Below are positions 34,034-42,785 of a stretch of DNA of 64,000 nucleotides, piece after piece. Made by a program: the position numbers and the translations under genes. The DNA is from Pimelobacter simplex (GTDB lineage Bacteria; Actinomycetota; Actinomycetes; Propionibacteriales; Nocardioidaceae), in the NCBI RefSeq assembly GCF_900114845.1, contig NZ_FOUK01000001.1, positions 1,342,479 through 1,406,478 of the forward strand. Direction: 5' to 3'. The stretch's first letter is position 1, and each line of letters opens with the position of its first letter. Under the pieces are notes generated by a model, which was not told the origin of the DNA, made no database searches, and saw only the letters and a list, made by a program, of their open reading frames with translations.

Positions 34034-35529
34034 GTCTCGACCTCGGAACCACCGTCGCCGGCGTCGCCCGGGTCCGCCCCGACGCCCTCGCCGCCACGCT
34101 CGGCGCGCAGCAGGTGCGCTTCGGCGAGCTCGACCAGGCGGGCAACCGCACGGCTCGTGCCTTCGCGGCGCTGGGCATCGGCACCGGCGACACCGTCGCC
34201 TGGTGGGGATCGCCGTCGCTGCGGGCGCTCGACGGCTTCCTCGGCGCAGGGCGGCTCGGCGCGATCTTCGCGCCGCTCAACCCGCAGCTGCCGGCGAGCG
34301 AGCTGGCCGGCGTCCTCGACTACGTGCGACCGCGGCTGCTCGTCACCGACCTCGACCACCTCGACGAGGCCGAGCAGCTCGCCCGCGAGCGCGAGCTGCC
34401 GCTCGCCGTCTTCGACGCCGACGGCCTGGTGCCCGGCGCGGACCTGGACGCGTTGTGCGCCCGCCTGTCCGGCGGGCCGCTGGGGACGGCGGTCGACGAC
34501 CGGCTGCCGCACATCCTCTACCTGACCAGCGGCAGCACCGGACGACCCAAGGGCGCGCTGGTCAGCCACCGCGCGAGCTGGCTGCGCTCGGCCGCGGGCG
34601 GCGGCACGTTCGGCCAGGCGATGCGCGGGCGCACCGGCCTGGTCACGGCGTTCCCGCTGTTCCACTACGGCGGCTGGCACTACGTGATGGAGGCGTGGCA
34701 GAACGGCCGCGCCATCCACCTCGTGCACCGCGCCGACCCGGCCGAGCTGCTCACCGCCGTCGAGCGGTGGCGCGCGTCGGCGTTCTACGCCATCCCGGCC
34801 GTGTGGGAGCGGGTCCTCGACGCGACCGACGTCGCGGCTGACCTGAGCTCGCTGCACCACGCCGACACCGGCACCTCGCGGATCTCCGAGACCCTGCTGG
34901 AGCGGATCAAGTCCCGCGTGCCGCAGGCGACGACCACCGTCCTCTACGGGACGACGGAGGCCGGCTCGATGGCCCGGCTGCACGACGCGCACGCCCACCT
35001 CGGCACCCGCTCGGGCAGCGTCGGGCTCGCCACGCCGCCGTCGCTGCTGTGGACGAGCGACGAGGGGGAGATCTGCGTGGCCTCGCCGACGCTGATGAAC
35101 GGCTACCTCGACCGGCCGGACGAGACCGCCGCGGTGCTGGTCGACGGCACCTACCGGTCCGGCGACGTCGGGCACCTCGACGAGGACGGCTACCTCTTCA
35201 TCACCGGCCGGGTCAGCGAGCTGATCCGCAGCGGCGGCGAGACCGTGTGGCCGACCGAGGTCGAGGCCGCGCTGCGCGGTCTGCCCGGGGCCGAGGACTT
35301 CGCGGTGGTCGGCGTCCCCGACGACAGGTGGGGCGAGATCGTCTGCCTGGCGGTGCGCTCGTCCTCGGTGCTGCCGGACGTCGACGCGGTGCGTCAGCTC
35401 CTCGACGGACGCCTCGCGCGGCACAAGCACCCGCGGCTGGTCGTGGGCGTCGACGCGATCCCGCGGACGCTCGCCACCGGCCAGGTGCAGCGCCGGGTGC
35501 TCGCCGCCCAGATCGGCGACGCCCGGTGA
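34030..35529 (+). CDS. AMP-forming acyl-CoA synthetase
   Basis: A 499-residue class I adenylate-forming ligase: P-loop LYLTSGSTGRPKG near residues 163-175, YGTTEAG near 306, YRSGDVGHLDEDGYLF near 375-390 and a C-terminal domain with RSGGETVWPTEVEAAL. Converts a carboxylic acid to its CoA thioester through an acyl-adenylate. The catalytic Lys of motif A10 appears as TLATGQVQRRVL, where Gln-Arg replaces the usual G-K, so full activity is uncertain. Middle gene of the operon, joined to both neighbours by GTGA overlaps. Confidence 0.86.
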   Translation: MSLDLGTTVAGVARVRPDALAATLGAQQVRFGELDQAGNRTARAFAALGIGTGDTVAWWGSPSLRALDGFLGAGRLGAIFAPLNPQLPASELAGVLDYVRPRLLVTDLDHLDEAEQLARERELPLAVFDADGLVPGADLDALCARLSGGPLGTAVDDRLPHILYLTSGSTGRPKGALVSHRASWLRSAAGGGTFGQAMRGRTGLVTAFPLFHYGGWHYVMEAWQNGRAIHLVHRADPAELLTAVERWRASAFYAIPAVWERVLDATDVAADLSSLHHADTGTSRISETLLERIKSRVPQATTTVLYGTTEAGSMARLHDAHAHLGTRSGSVGLATPPSLLWTSDEGEICVASPTLMNGYLDRPDETAAVLVDGTYRSGDVGHLDEDGYLFITGRVSELIRSGGETVWPTEVEAALRGLPGAEDFAVVGVPDDRWGEIVCLAVRSSSVLPDVDAVRQLLDGRLARHKHPRLVVGVDAIPRTLATGQVQRRVLAAQIGDAR

Positions 35530-36485
35530 GGGCTGCGCTCGTCACCGGCCCGAGCCGGCTCGAGGTGGTCGAGGTGCCCGATCCGGCGCCGGGGCCGGGC
35601 GAGGTGCTCATCCGGACCGAGGTCGCCGCGATCTGCGGCTCCGACCTGCACCTGGCCGCCGAGGGCGGGAACGGGATGCCCGGCAGCCCGGGCCACGAGG
35701 CGGTCGGGGTCGTGGTCGAGAGCCGTTCCGCCTCGCTCGTGGTCGGGACCCGGGTGCTCTGCACGCCGCCCGCGGCGGTGGCGGCGTGCTTCGCCGACCT
35801 CCAGGTGCTGCCGCCCTCGGCCGTCGTCCCGGTCCCGGACGGGGTGCCGGCCGACCGGCTCGTGCTCGCCCAGCAGCTCGGCACGGCGATCTTCGCGATG
35901 AAGCGCTTCTGGCCCGCGACCGCCGAGCCGCGCGCGGCCGCCGTGGTCGGGACCGGTCCCGCGGGGCTGGCGTTCGTCCAGCTGCTGCGGCGCGCGGGCT
36001 TCGACCAGGTGATCGCGAGCGACCTGTCGCCCGCGCGCCTGGCCACCGCGACGTCGTACGGCGCGACGACGGTGGTGCACGCCCCCGACGACGACGTCGT
36101 CGCCGTGGTCGACGAGCTGACCGGCGGCGCCGGCGTCGAGCTCGCCATCGAGGCCGCCGGCACCGCCGCCACCCGGCACCAGGCGATGCGGATGGTCCGC
36201 GACGAGGGCCGGATCGGCCTCTTCGGCCTCTACGGCGACGACGAGCTGGAGACCTGGCCGATGCGGGCGGTCTTCCGCAAGCGCGCCACCCTCGACATGA
36301 CCTGGAACGCCCAGCTCGAGGACGGGCTCGCGTCGTTCGCCGAGGCCGTCGAGATCGTGTCCGCCGCCGCCCCGGACGCACCGACGATGCTCAGCCACAC
36401 CTTCGGACTCGAGGACGTCGCCGAGGCCTTCGCCCTCGCCGGCGACCCGTCCCGGGGCGCCGGCAAGGTGGCGCTGGCGTTCTGA
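35526..36485 (+). CDS. Short zinc-binding dehydrogenase (MDR family)
   Basis: A 319-residue protein, 20 to 50 residues shorter than normal. ICGSDLH and GHEAVG keep the catalytic-zinc ligands, and VVGTGPAGLAFVQLL the NAD(P) loop, but the structural-zinc lobe with its four Cys is missing; after GTRVLC the chain goes directly to the domain junction. GTG start overlaps the ligase. Likely an oxidoreductase for a product or precursor of the ligase substrate. No terminator-like T-run follows; the 108-base inverted-repeat element comes next. Confidence 0.85.
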   Translation: MRAALVTGPSRLEVVEVPDPAPGPGEVLIRTEVAAICGSDLHLAAEGGNGMPGSPGHEAVGVVVESRSASLVVGTRVLCTPPAAVAACFADLQVLPPSAVVPVPDGVPADRLVLAQQLGTAIFAMKRFWPATAEPRAAAVVGTGPAGLAFVQLLRRAGFDQVIASDLSPARLATATSYGATTVVHAPDDDVVAVVDELTGGAGVELAIEAAGTAATRHQAMRMVRDEGRIGLFGLYGDDELETWPMRAVFRKRATLDMTWNAQLEDGLASFAEAVEIVSAAAPDAPTMLSHTFGLEDVAEAFALAGDPSRGAGKVALAF

Positions 36486-36545
36486 GCGCGCTCCCGCCCG
36501 GCCCCTGCGCCCGGCCCCCTGCCCCTGCGCCCGGCCCCTGCCGCT

Positions 36546-36653
36546 GTAACACGCTGTCCACGTTGCTGGTCGGCGGTTGTCGTCCCGACACGCCGACGGC
36601 AACGGCGTGGAAGCAACGACAAGCGGCGCGAAGGCAGGTGGACAGCGTGTTAC
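36546..36653. repeat. 108-base inverted-repeat element between convergent operons
   Basis: GTAACACGCTGTCCAC (36546-36561) and its perfect reverse complement GTGGACAGCGTGTTAC (36638-36653) bound a 76-base interior. Inside, TTGTCGT (36577-36583) pairs with ACGACAA (36616-36622), and CACGCCG (36589-36595) with CGGCGTG (36603-36609), so the whole folds into a nested cruciform. It lies between the converging dehydrogenase and fadD genes, within a 208-base gap. It could be a bidirectional terminator or a small mobile element; no target duplication is seen. Confidence 0.7.
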
Positions 36654-36693
36654 CCGACGATCGGCCGGGCACGGCCCCGCGCCCGGCCGGGCC

Positions 36694-38565
36694 TCAGCCG
36701 TAGAGCCGCTCCAGGACGTCGGCGTACTTGGCGTGGACGACGCGGCGCTTGAGCTTGAGCGTCGGCGTGAGCTCCTCGGACTCCGCGGTCCACTCGACCG
36801 GCAGCAGCTCCCAGGCCTTGACCTGCTCGGGGCGGGAGAGCCGCTCGTTGGCGGCGTCCACGGCCTGCTGCGCCATCGCCAGGATGGCGGGGTGCTCGGC
36901 GAGCTCGGCGAGCGACGTCCCGGCCGGGATGCCGAGCTGGGCGCCGACGAGGGGGGCGATCTCGGCGTCGAGGGTGAGCACCGCGACGACATAGGGGCGG
37001 CCCTCGCCGAAGACGAGGGCGTGGCCGACGAGGGGGCTCTCCTTGAGGTAGTTCTCGATGTTGGATGGCGCGATGTTCTTGCCGGAGGAGGTCACGATGA
37101 TCTCCTTCTTGCGGTCGACGACCTTGAGGAAGCCGTCGTCGTCGAGCTCGCCGATGTCGCCGGTGTGGACCCAGCCGTCGGCGTCGATCAGCTCCGCCGT
37201 CGCGGACTCCTGCTGGTAGTAGCCCTTCGACGCGACCGGGCCGCGGGCGAGGATCTCGCCGTCCTCGGCGATGGCGATCTCGATGCCGGGCAGGGCGCGG
37301 CCGACGGTGCCGAGGCGGAAGTCGTCGGGACCGCAGGCGGTGACGGCGGCACAGGTCTCGGTCATGCCGTAGACGTCGTAGATCCGCATGCCCAGACCCG
37401 CGAAGAAGCGGGCGACCTCGAGCGGCATCGGTGCCGCGGCCGAGGCCGCCCACTCGCAGCGGTCGAGGCCGAGCAGGGCGCGCAGGAAGGCGAGCAGCCC
37501 GGCGTCCGCGGCCTGGAAGCGAGCCTCGAGCTCGGGCGAGATGGTGCCGCCGGTCTGCTGCGCCTCGACGTACTCGAGGCCGATCGCGAGCGCCCCCTCG
37601 ACCTGCGCCTTCTTCTCGGGGTCGGTCTCGGCGGCGAGCTTGGCGGAGATGCCGGTCTTGATCTTCTCCCAGACCCGCGGGACGCCGAAGAAGCGCGTCG
37701 GGTGCACCTCGCCGAGCGCGCCCAGCAGCAGCGCCGGGTCGGCGATGAGGTGGATGTGGGCGCCGTTGACCTGGGGGATGTACATGCCCAGCGTGCGCTC
37801 GGCGATGTGCGCGAACGGCAGGTACGAGATGAAGTCGTTGTGCTGGGTGGGCGCGGCGGTGCGCAGCGAGCACGCGCACTCGTAGAGCACCGCGTGGTGG
37901 GTGAGGACGACGCCCTTCGGGTTGCCCGTGGTGCCCGACGTGTAGAGGATCGTGAGCGCGTCGTCGGGGGCGATCGACGCGGTCCGCTCGGCCAGCTCGG
38001 CGGCGTGCTCGGCCCGCCAGGCCGCACCCTCGGCGACGAACGCATCCCAGGTGACGAAGCGGTCGTCGCCGGCCGGTGCCTCGGCGTCGATGACGACGAC
38101 CCGGCGCACCGACGTGCTCGCGGCGAGCGCCCGCTCCCACCGGGCCAGGTGGTCCGCGCTCTCCAGGACGACGACCGCGGGCTCGGCGTGCCCCGCGACG
38201 AACGCGACCTGCTCGGGCGACAGCGTGTTGTAGACCGACATCGAGACGGCGGCCGCGTGCACGGCACCCAGGTCGGCGACGACGTGCTCGATCCGGTTGC
38301 TCGCCATCAGTGCCACCCGGTCGCCGGCCGCGACGCCGGACGCGACGAGCGCACCGGCCACGTCGAGCGCGCGCTCGCGCAGCTCGGTCCACCCGATGGT
38401 GCGCCATCCCGGGGCATATCCGGTGGACATGTCGATGCCGATCTTATCGGAGTACGCCGGACGCTCGCCCTCGGCGTCGGCCGTGCGGGCCAGCGCGATC
38501 GGCAGGGTGAGGCCGGCGATCTCCTGCTCGATCTCGGCGCGGATCGTCAGGGTGTCGGTGCTCAT
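36694..38565 (-). CDS. Long-chain fatty-acid-CoA ligase (FadD15-type)
   Basis: A 623-residue AMP-forming ligase of the long-chain type: ILYTSGTTGNPKGV P-loop, ISYLPFAHIAERT, DVYGMTETCA, WVHTGDIGELDDDGFLKVVDRKKEIIVTSSGKNI and a C-terminal TPTLKLKRRVV. It activates long-chain acids for degradation or lipid synthesis at the membrane. ATG 38565 follows GAGAGGA. It is 29 bases after mceF on the same strand, so it ends the mce operon and may activate the imported lipid. Confidence 0.93.
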   Translation of the reverse strand: MSTDTLTIRAEIEQEIAGLTLPIALARTADAEGERPAYSDKIGIDMSTGYAPGWRTIGWTELRERALDVAGALVASGVAAGDRVALMASNRIEHVVADLGAVHAAAVSMSVYNTLSPEQVAFVAGHAEPAVVVLESADHLARWERALAASTSVRRVVVIDAEAPAGDDRFVTWDAFVAEGAAWRAEHAAELAERTASIAPDDALTILYTSGTTGNPKGVVLTHHAVLYECACSLRTAAPTQHNDFISYLPFAHIAERTLGMYIPQVNGAHIHLIADPALLLGALGEVHPTRFFGVPRVWEKIKTGISAKLAAETDPEKKAQVEGALAIGLEYVEAQQTGGTISPELEARFQAADAGLLAFLRALLGLDRCEWAASAAAPMPLEVARFFAGLGMRIYDVYGMTETCAAVTACGPDDFRLGTVGRALPGIEIAIAEDGEILARGPVASKGYYQQESATAELIDADGWVHTGDIGELDDDGFLKVVDRKKEIIVTSSGKNIAPSNIENYLKESPLVGHALVFGEGRPYVVAVLTLDAEIAPLVGAQLGIPAGTSLAELAEHPAILAMAQQAVDAANERLSRPEQVKAWELLPVEWTAESEELTPTLKLKRRVVHAKYADVLERLYG

Positions 38566-38594
38566 CGGGTTCCTCTCGGTGTGCGGGTGGGGGG

Positions 38595-39707
38595 CTACTG
38601 CTGGGGGACGCGGGCGGAGCCGCGGCCCTGGGTTCCGGGGGGCGGGTCGGTGCAGCGGACGTCGGTCCGGGGCGGGCGGCGCCGGGTGTCCTGGACGTCG
38701 CGCTGGACGCCACGGTCGTAGACGCAGTTCTTGAGGATGCGCGGCACGAGCACGACCCGGCCGCTGCCGTCGCGCGTGCTGCCGGCCATCACGTCGGCCT
38801 GCACGGGCGCCCAGTCCAGCCAGTGCTGGAGCCCGCGCAGGTGCCGGGCGGCCATCTCGCTGAGGGGCACGCCGTCGCGCAGCATCCGGCGCAGCTCGGG
38901 CGAGGCCGCACGCCACCAGCGCTGCAGGCGGGGGAGCAGGTCGAGCGACGTCGCGACCGTCCGGCGCACGGCAGGCGTGGCGTCGGCCAGTGACTGCGCG
39001 ATCGCCTCGAGGTCGGTGGCGAGCCGGCGCAGCTCGGGATCGAGGTCGGCCACCGTCCGCAGCGGCGTCTCGGCACGCCGGGCGAGGGTGGTGAGGTCGG
39101 GCTCGAGGCGCCGGAGCAGCGCGAACGCGGTCTCCATCTCGATGGCGAGCGAGCGCAGGTCGACGTCCTGGTCGCTGTCGCCGAAGATCGCCGCGGTCTC
39201 GGTGGCGATGGTGCGGATGTCGGCGACGTCGAGGTGCGCCATCAGGCCCTGCGCGTGGGCGAGCACCTCGGGCACGCCGAGCGGCACCGTGGTGTCGGCG
39301 ACCGGCACGGTGGCACCGTCGGCGAGGAACGGCCCGCCGTCGCTCCGCGGGCGGACGTCGAGGTACTGCTCGCCGACCGCGGAGAGGTTGCGCACCTGCA
39401 TCTCGCTGTCGCGCGGGAGGTCGACGTCCGCCTCGATCTTCAGCGTGGCGACGGCACCGACGCCCTCGTCGGCGGAGAGCCGGACGTCGCTGACCTCGCC
39501 GATCCGCTGCCCGCGGTAGGTCACCACCGAGCCCGGGTGCAGCCCGGCGGCCTGGGGGAGCTCGACGGTGATCGTGCGCGGACGGTGGAAGAGCGAGCCG
39601 CCGACGACGGTGTCGGCGACGTAGACGACGCCGCCGACCAGGATGAGCAGGATCAGCACCTGGGCGAGCCGGCTGCGGCGCTGCCAGACGCGGGCGGAGT
39701 CGTTCAT
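38595..39707 (-). CDS. Mce-family protein, sixth position (MceF-like)
   Basis: A 370-residue Mce protein: N-terminal anchor helix near residues 18-40, MlaD/Mce domain about 45-125 (GSVVTYRGQRIGEVSDV, SAVGEQYLDVRP), then a helical needle-like region and a C-terminal Arg/Pro tail. As part of the hexamer it would form the tunnel for lipid passage across the envelope. ATGA overlap with mceE. Confidence 0.9.
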   Translation of the reverse strand: MNDSARVWQRRSRLAQVLILLILVGGVVYVADTVVGGSLFHRPRTITVELPQAAGLHPGSVVTYRGQRIGEVSDVRLSADEGVGAVATLKIEADVDLPRDSEMQVRNLSAVGEQYLDVRPRSDGGPFLADGATVPVADTTVPLGVPEVLAHAQGLMAHLDVADIRTIATETAAIFGDSDQDVDLRSLAIEMETAFALLRRLEPDLTTLARRAETPLRTVADLDPELRRLATDLEAIAQSLADATPAVRRTVATSLDLLPRLQRWWRAASPELRRMLRDGVPLSEMAARHLRGLQHWLDWAPVQADVMAGSTRDGSGRVVLVPRILKNCVYDRGVQRDVQDTRRRPPRTDVRCTDPPPGTQGRGSARVPQQ

Positions 39708-40693
39708 CGCGGTGCTCCCGTCGCGGTGAGCGCCTTCAGGTCGAGCAGGAACGTCAGGTCGAAGTTGGCGAAGTCCCCGGGTGCCGCGCGGTCGCTGCCC
39801 TCGGCGAACGCGACGAGGCCGGCCATGACGCCGTCGACGTCCTTGCGGCCGTCGAGGAGCGACTGGACGACGGGCCGCATGTCCTTCAGCTGCGCCACCA
39901 GGTCGGCGCGGACCGCCTTCGTGAGCGGGGTGGCGACGGCGTCGAAGCGCTGCAGCGACGCCAGCGCGGCGACGATCTCGTCGCGCTGCTCGTCGAGCGT
40001 GGTCACCAGGTCGGTGAGCTCGGTCAGCGAGCGGGTGATCACGGGCAGGTCGCCGGCCAGCCGCGTGGTGAGCCGGTCGAGCGCACCGGTCAACCGGTCG
40101 AGCCGGGGGAGGTCCTGGTCGAGGTCGGTGACGGCGGTGTCGAGCCGGCCGAGCAGGCGGCGTACGTCGTCGGCGTTGCCGGTGAGCGCGGTGTCGAGCT
40201 CGTGGACGATCGTGGAGATGTCGGCGAAGCTGCCACCGGTGACGACCGTCGACAGTGCGCTGAGCAGGTCGGTGACGTCGGGGGCGGCGCCGGTCGCGGC
40301 CGCCGGGATGGTCGCACCCTCGGCGAGCACCTCTCCCTCGGCGGCCGGGAAGAGCTGCACGAAGGCGGTGCCCATCGGCGAGGTCAGCCGGATCTCGGCG
40401 CGCGAGCCGGCCCGCAGCCGCACGCTGGTCGACAGCGCCAGCTCGACCTCGGCGACGTAGTCGCCCGCCTCGACCGCGGTGACCTGGCCGACGGTCGCGC
40501 CGTCGAGCTTGACCGGTGCGTCGACGGGGAGGTTGAGGGCGTCGGTGAACTCGATCGTCAGCGGGTACGTCGGTCCGTCGACGAGCTTCGGCAGCGGGAC
40601 GTCCTCGAGCGTGAGCCCGCACCCCGCCGTACCGGTCACGACCCCGCCCAGCACCAGGAGAACGGCGAGCCCGCGTCGCAGCCGCCCGGTCAC
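39704..40693 (-). CDS. Mce-family lipoprotein, fifth position (MceE/LprN-like)
   Basis: A 329-residue lipoprotein: signal ending in GTAGC near residue 20, as expected for the MceE slot. Mce domain about 35-120 (APVKLDGATVGQV, SPMGTAFVQLFP), then long helices. GTG start at 40693 overlaps mceD by four bases. Confidence 0.9.
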   Translation of the reverse strand: MTGRLRRGLAVLLVLGGVVTGTAGCGLTLEDVPLPKLVDGPTYPLTIEFTDALNLPVDAPVKLDGATVGQVTAVEAGDYVAEVELALSTSVRLRAGSRAEIRLTSPMGTAFVQLFPAAEGEVLAEGATIPAAATGAAPDVTDLLSALSTVVTGGSFADISTIVHELDTALTGNADDVRRLLGRLDTAVTDLDQDLPRLDRLTGALDRLTTRLAGDLPVITRSLTELTDLVTTLDEQRDEIVAALASLQRFDAVATPLTKAVRADLVAQLKDMRPVVQSLLDGRKDVDGVMAGLVAFAEGSDRAAPGDFANFDLTFLLDLKALTATGAPR

Positions 40694-41817
40694 GGGATCG
40701 CCCCCGGCAGCCCGTTGTAGAGCCCGTCGAGGATCGGGTCGAGCACGCCCGTGCCCTGGCCGTTGAAGAGCAGCCCGCAGACCCGGGTGCCGGTCTCGCC
40801 GACGAGCTTCTCGGCGAACACCCGGCACGTGTGGTCGCGGAACATCGCCGAGAACGGGCCGGCGCTGAACGCGAACTGCACGCGCAGCCGGCCCAGGTCC
40901 CAGTCGTAGGCCCGGGCGAAGTTCTCGGCCATCGTGGGCATCGTGTCGAAGGCCTCCTCGAGGGAGTCCTGGTGCCGGCGCACGATCCCGACCACGTCGG
41001 CCAGCCCGGCCAGGTCGTCGCCGAGCACGGCGCCGTTGTCCTTCAGGAAGCGGTCGGCCAGCCGGGTCAGCTCGTCGAGGCTGTCGAGCGTGGCGACGAG
41101 CGCCTCGCGCTGGTCGGCGAGGACGCCGCCGGTGTCGGCCGCCGCGTGCGTGAACGTCCGCAGCGCCCGGTCGCGCTCCGCGAGCGTGGTGACCAGCGTG
41201 ACGAGGTTCTTGCTGACGGCAGTGAGGTCGGCGTCCTTGGCGTTGATCGTGGCGAGTGCGTCGCGGCTCTCAGCCAGTGCGGCCCGCAGGTGCGGTCCGT
41301 TGCCCTTCAGTGCCCGGGCGGTCGTGGACAGGACGTCGCCGAGGCCGGTTCCGCGGCCCTCGCTGCCGAGGGTGCCGTCGAGGGCCCGCACCAGGTCGTC
41401 GACGGCGGTGGCGATCTCGTCGACGGTCGCGGGTGCCCGGGTGTGCGACGCCTCGATGTGCGCGCCGTCGCGCAGCGTCGGGCCGCCGTCCCAGGCCGGG
41501 CCGAGCTCGATGAACCGGTCGGTGACGAGCGAGCCCTGGAGGATCTCCGCGCCGGCGTCCGCGGGCACGCGGGTGTCGGGCGCGAGGTGGAGGACCACGC
41601 GCATCGTCGTGCCCCGCGGCTCGATGCGGACGATCTCGCCGACCTTGACGCCGAGGTAGGTCACGTCGTTTCCGACGTAGACGCCGGTGGTGTCGGCGAA
41701 GTCGGCCGTCACGACGAGGTCGTCGGGGTCGTCGCCGCCGACCAGCCGCGCGCCGGACAGCCCGGCTGCCGCGACCAGCGCGAGGACGAGGGCGGTGAGC
41801 AGGAGGCGGCGGCTCAT
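40690..41817 (-). CDS. Mce-family protein, fourth position (MceD-like)
   Basis: A 375-residue Mce protein with an N-terminal helix at about 5-25, Mce domain about 35-115 (GVYVGNDVTYLGVKVGEI, LVTDRFIELGP) and a long helical region. The C-terminus has two Cys (DHTCRVF and GTRVCGLLF) that may form a disulfide. Coupled to mceC by ATGA. Confidence 0.92.
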   Translation of the reverse strand: MSRRLLLTALVLALVAAAGLSGARLVGGDDPDDLVVTADFADTTGVYVGNDVTYLGVKVGEIVRIEPRGTTMRVVLHLAPDTRVPADAGAEILQGSLVTDRFIELGPAWDGGPTLRDGAHIEASHTRAPATVDEIATAVDDLVRALDGTLGSEGRGTGLGDVLSTTARALKGNGPHLRAALAESRDALATINAKDADLTAVSKNLVTLVTTLAERDRALRTFTHAAADTGGVLADQREALVATLDSLDELTRLADRFLKDNGAVLGDDLAGLADVVGIVRRHQDSLEEAFDTMPTMAENFARAYDWDLGRLRVQFAFSAGPFSAMFRDHTCRVFAEKLVGETGTRVCGLLFNGQGTGVLDPILDGLYNGLPGAIP

Positions 41818-42785
41818 CGGCAGTCCTCCGGCGTGATCGAGCAGACCAGGTCGTCGGGGACGATCGCCCACGGCGCGTTGACGCCGAGCCACGGGCCGTC
41901 ACCGGTGGCGTTGGTGAACACGCGCATCGTCGGACCGGCCAGCCGCATCGTGCGCTCGAGGTCGGCGCGGTGGTCGTCGAGCACCGCGAGCACCCGGCGC
42001 AGGTCGCGCAGCGCGGGGGTGAGCTGCGGCGCGCTCTGCCGGACGACGGCGGTGAGCCCGGTGACGAACCGGTGCGCATCGCTCAGCAGCGCGCGCAGCG
42101 TGTCCTGGCGCTCCTGCACCATCCGCAGCACGGTGGTGCCGTTGCCGAGCACCCGGTCGAGCTGGGCGGTCTGGTCGAGGACGAGGTCGGTGACCGCGCG
42201 GGTCGAGGCGAGCAGGTCGTCGAGCTGCTGCTCGCGGTCGGTGGCGATGGCGGAGACGCCGGCGATCCCGTCGAGAGCGTCCCGCAGTTCCTCGGGTGCC
42301 ACCGCCAGGTCGGTCGCGAGCACGTCGATGGCCTGCTGCACCCGGTCGAGGTCGAGCGCCTCGACCTGCGGCGTCGACTCCAGCCAGAACCGCTCGATCG
42401 TGTAGCTGTCGACCGCGTGCCGCACGCCGATCGTCGCGCCGCCGGCCAGCGCGTCGCCGGCGCCGGGGGAGAGCGCGAGGAAGCGCTCGCCGAGGATCGA
42501 GAGGAGCTTGACCTCGACCGTGCTGTCGGTGGTGACGCCGAGGTCGCCGGGTGCCTGGTCGAGCGTGAACCGGACGTCGACCTGGTCGCGGTCGGCGGTC
42601 ACGGCGCGGACCTTGCCGACCTTCAGGCCCGCGACCCGGACGTCGTCCCCGGGCTCGATGCCGGCCGCGTGCCGCAGCCGCACGTGGTACGACGGATCGC
42701 CGCCCAGCGCCCGGACACCCAGGAGGAGCAGCCCGAGCACCACGGCCGCGACGACGGCGCGCAGCGGCCAGCCGAGACGGGTCAT
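41814..42785 (-). CDS. Mce-family protein, third position (MceC-like)
   Basis: A 323-residue Mce protein: N-terminal helix about 8-28, Mce domain about 35-115 (GIEPGDDVRVAGLKVGKV, LLSILGERFLALSP), helical remainder ending in a Cys-containing VCSITPEDCR. Start and previous stop share one base (TGATG). Confidence 0.92.
   Translation of the reverse strand: MTRLGWPLRAVVAAVVLGLLLLGVRALGGDPSYHVRLRHAAGIEPGDDVRVAGLKVGKVRAVTADRDQVDVRFTLDQAPGDLGVTTDSTVEVKLLSILGERFLALSPGAGDALAGGATIGVRHAVDSYTIERFWLESTPQVEALDLDRVQQAIDVLATDLAVAPEELRDALDGIAGVSAIATDREQQLDDLLASTRAVTDLVLDQTAQLDRVLGNGTTVLRMVQERQDTLRALLSDAHRFVTGLTAVVRQSAPQLTPALRDLRRVLAVLDDHRADLERTMRLAGPTMRVFTNATGDGPWLGVNAPWAIVPDDLVCSITPEDCR

Noticed and set aside
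36577..38721. 714-codon plus-strand open frame opposite fadD
   Set aside because: Low-complexity product antisense to a complete acyl-CoA ligase.
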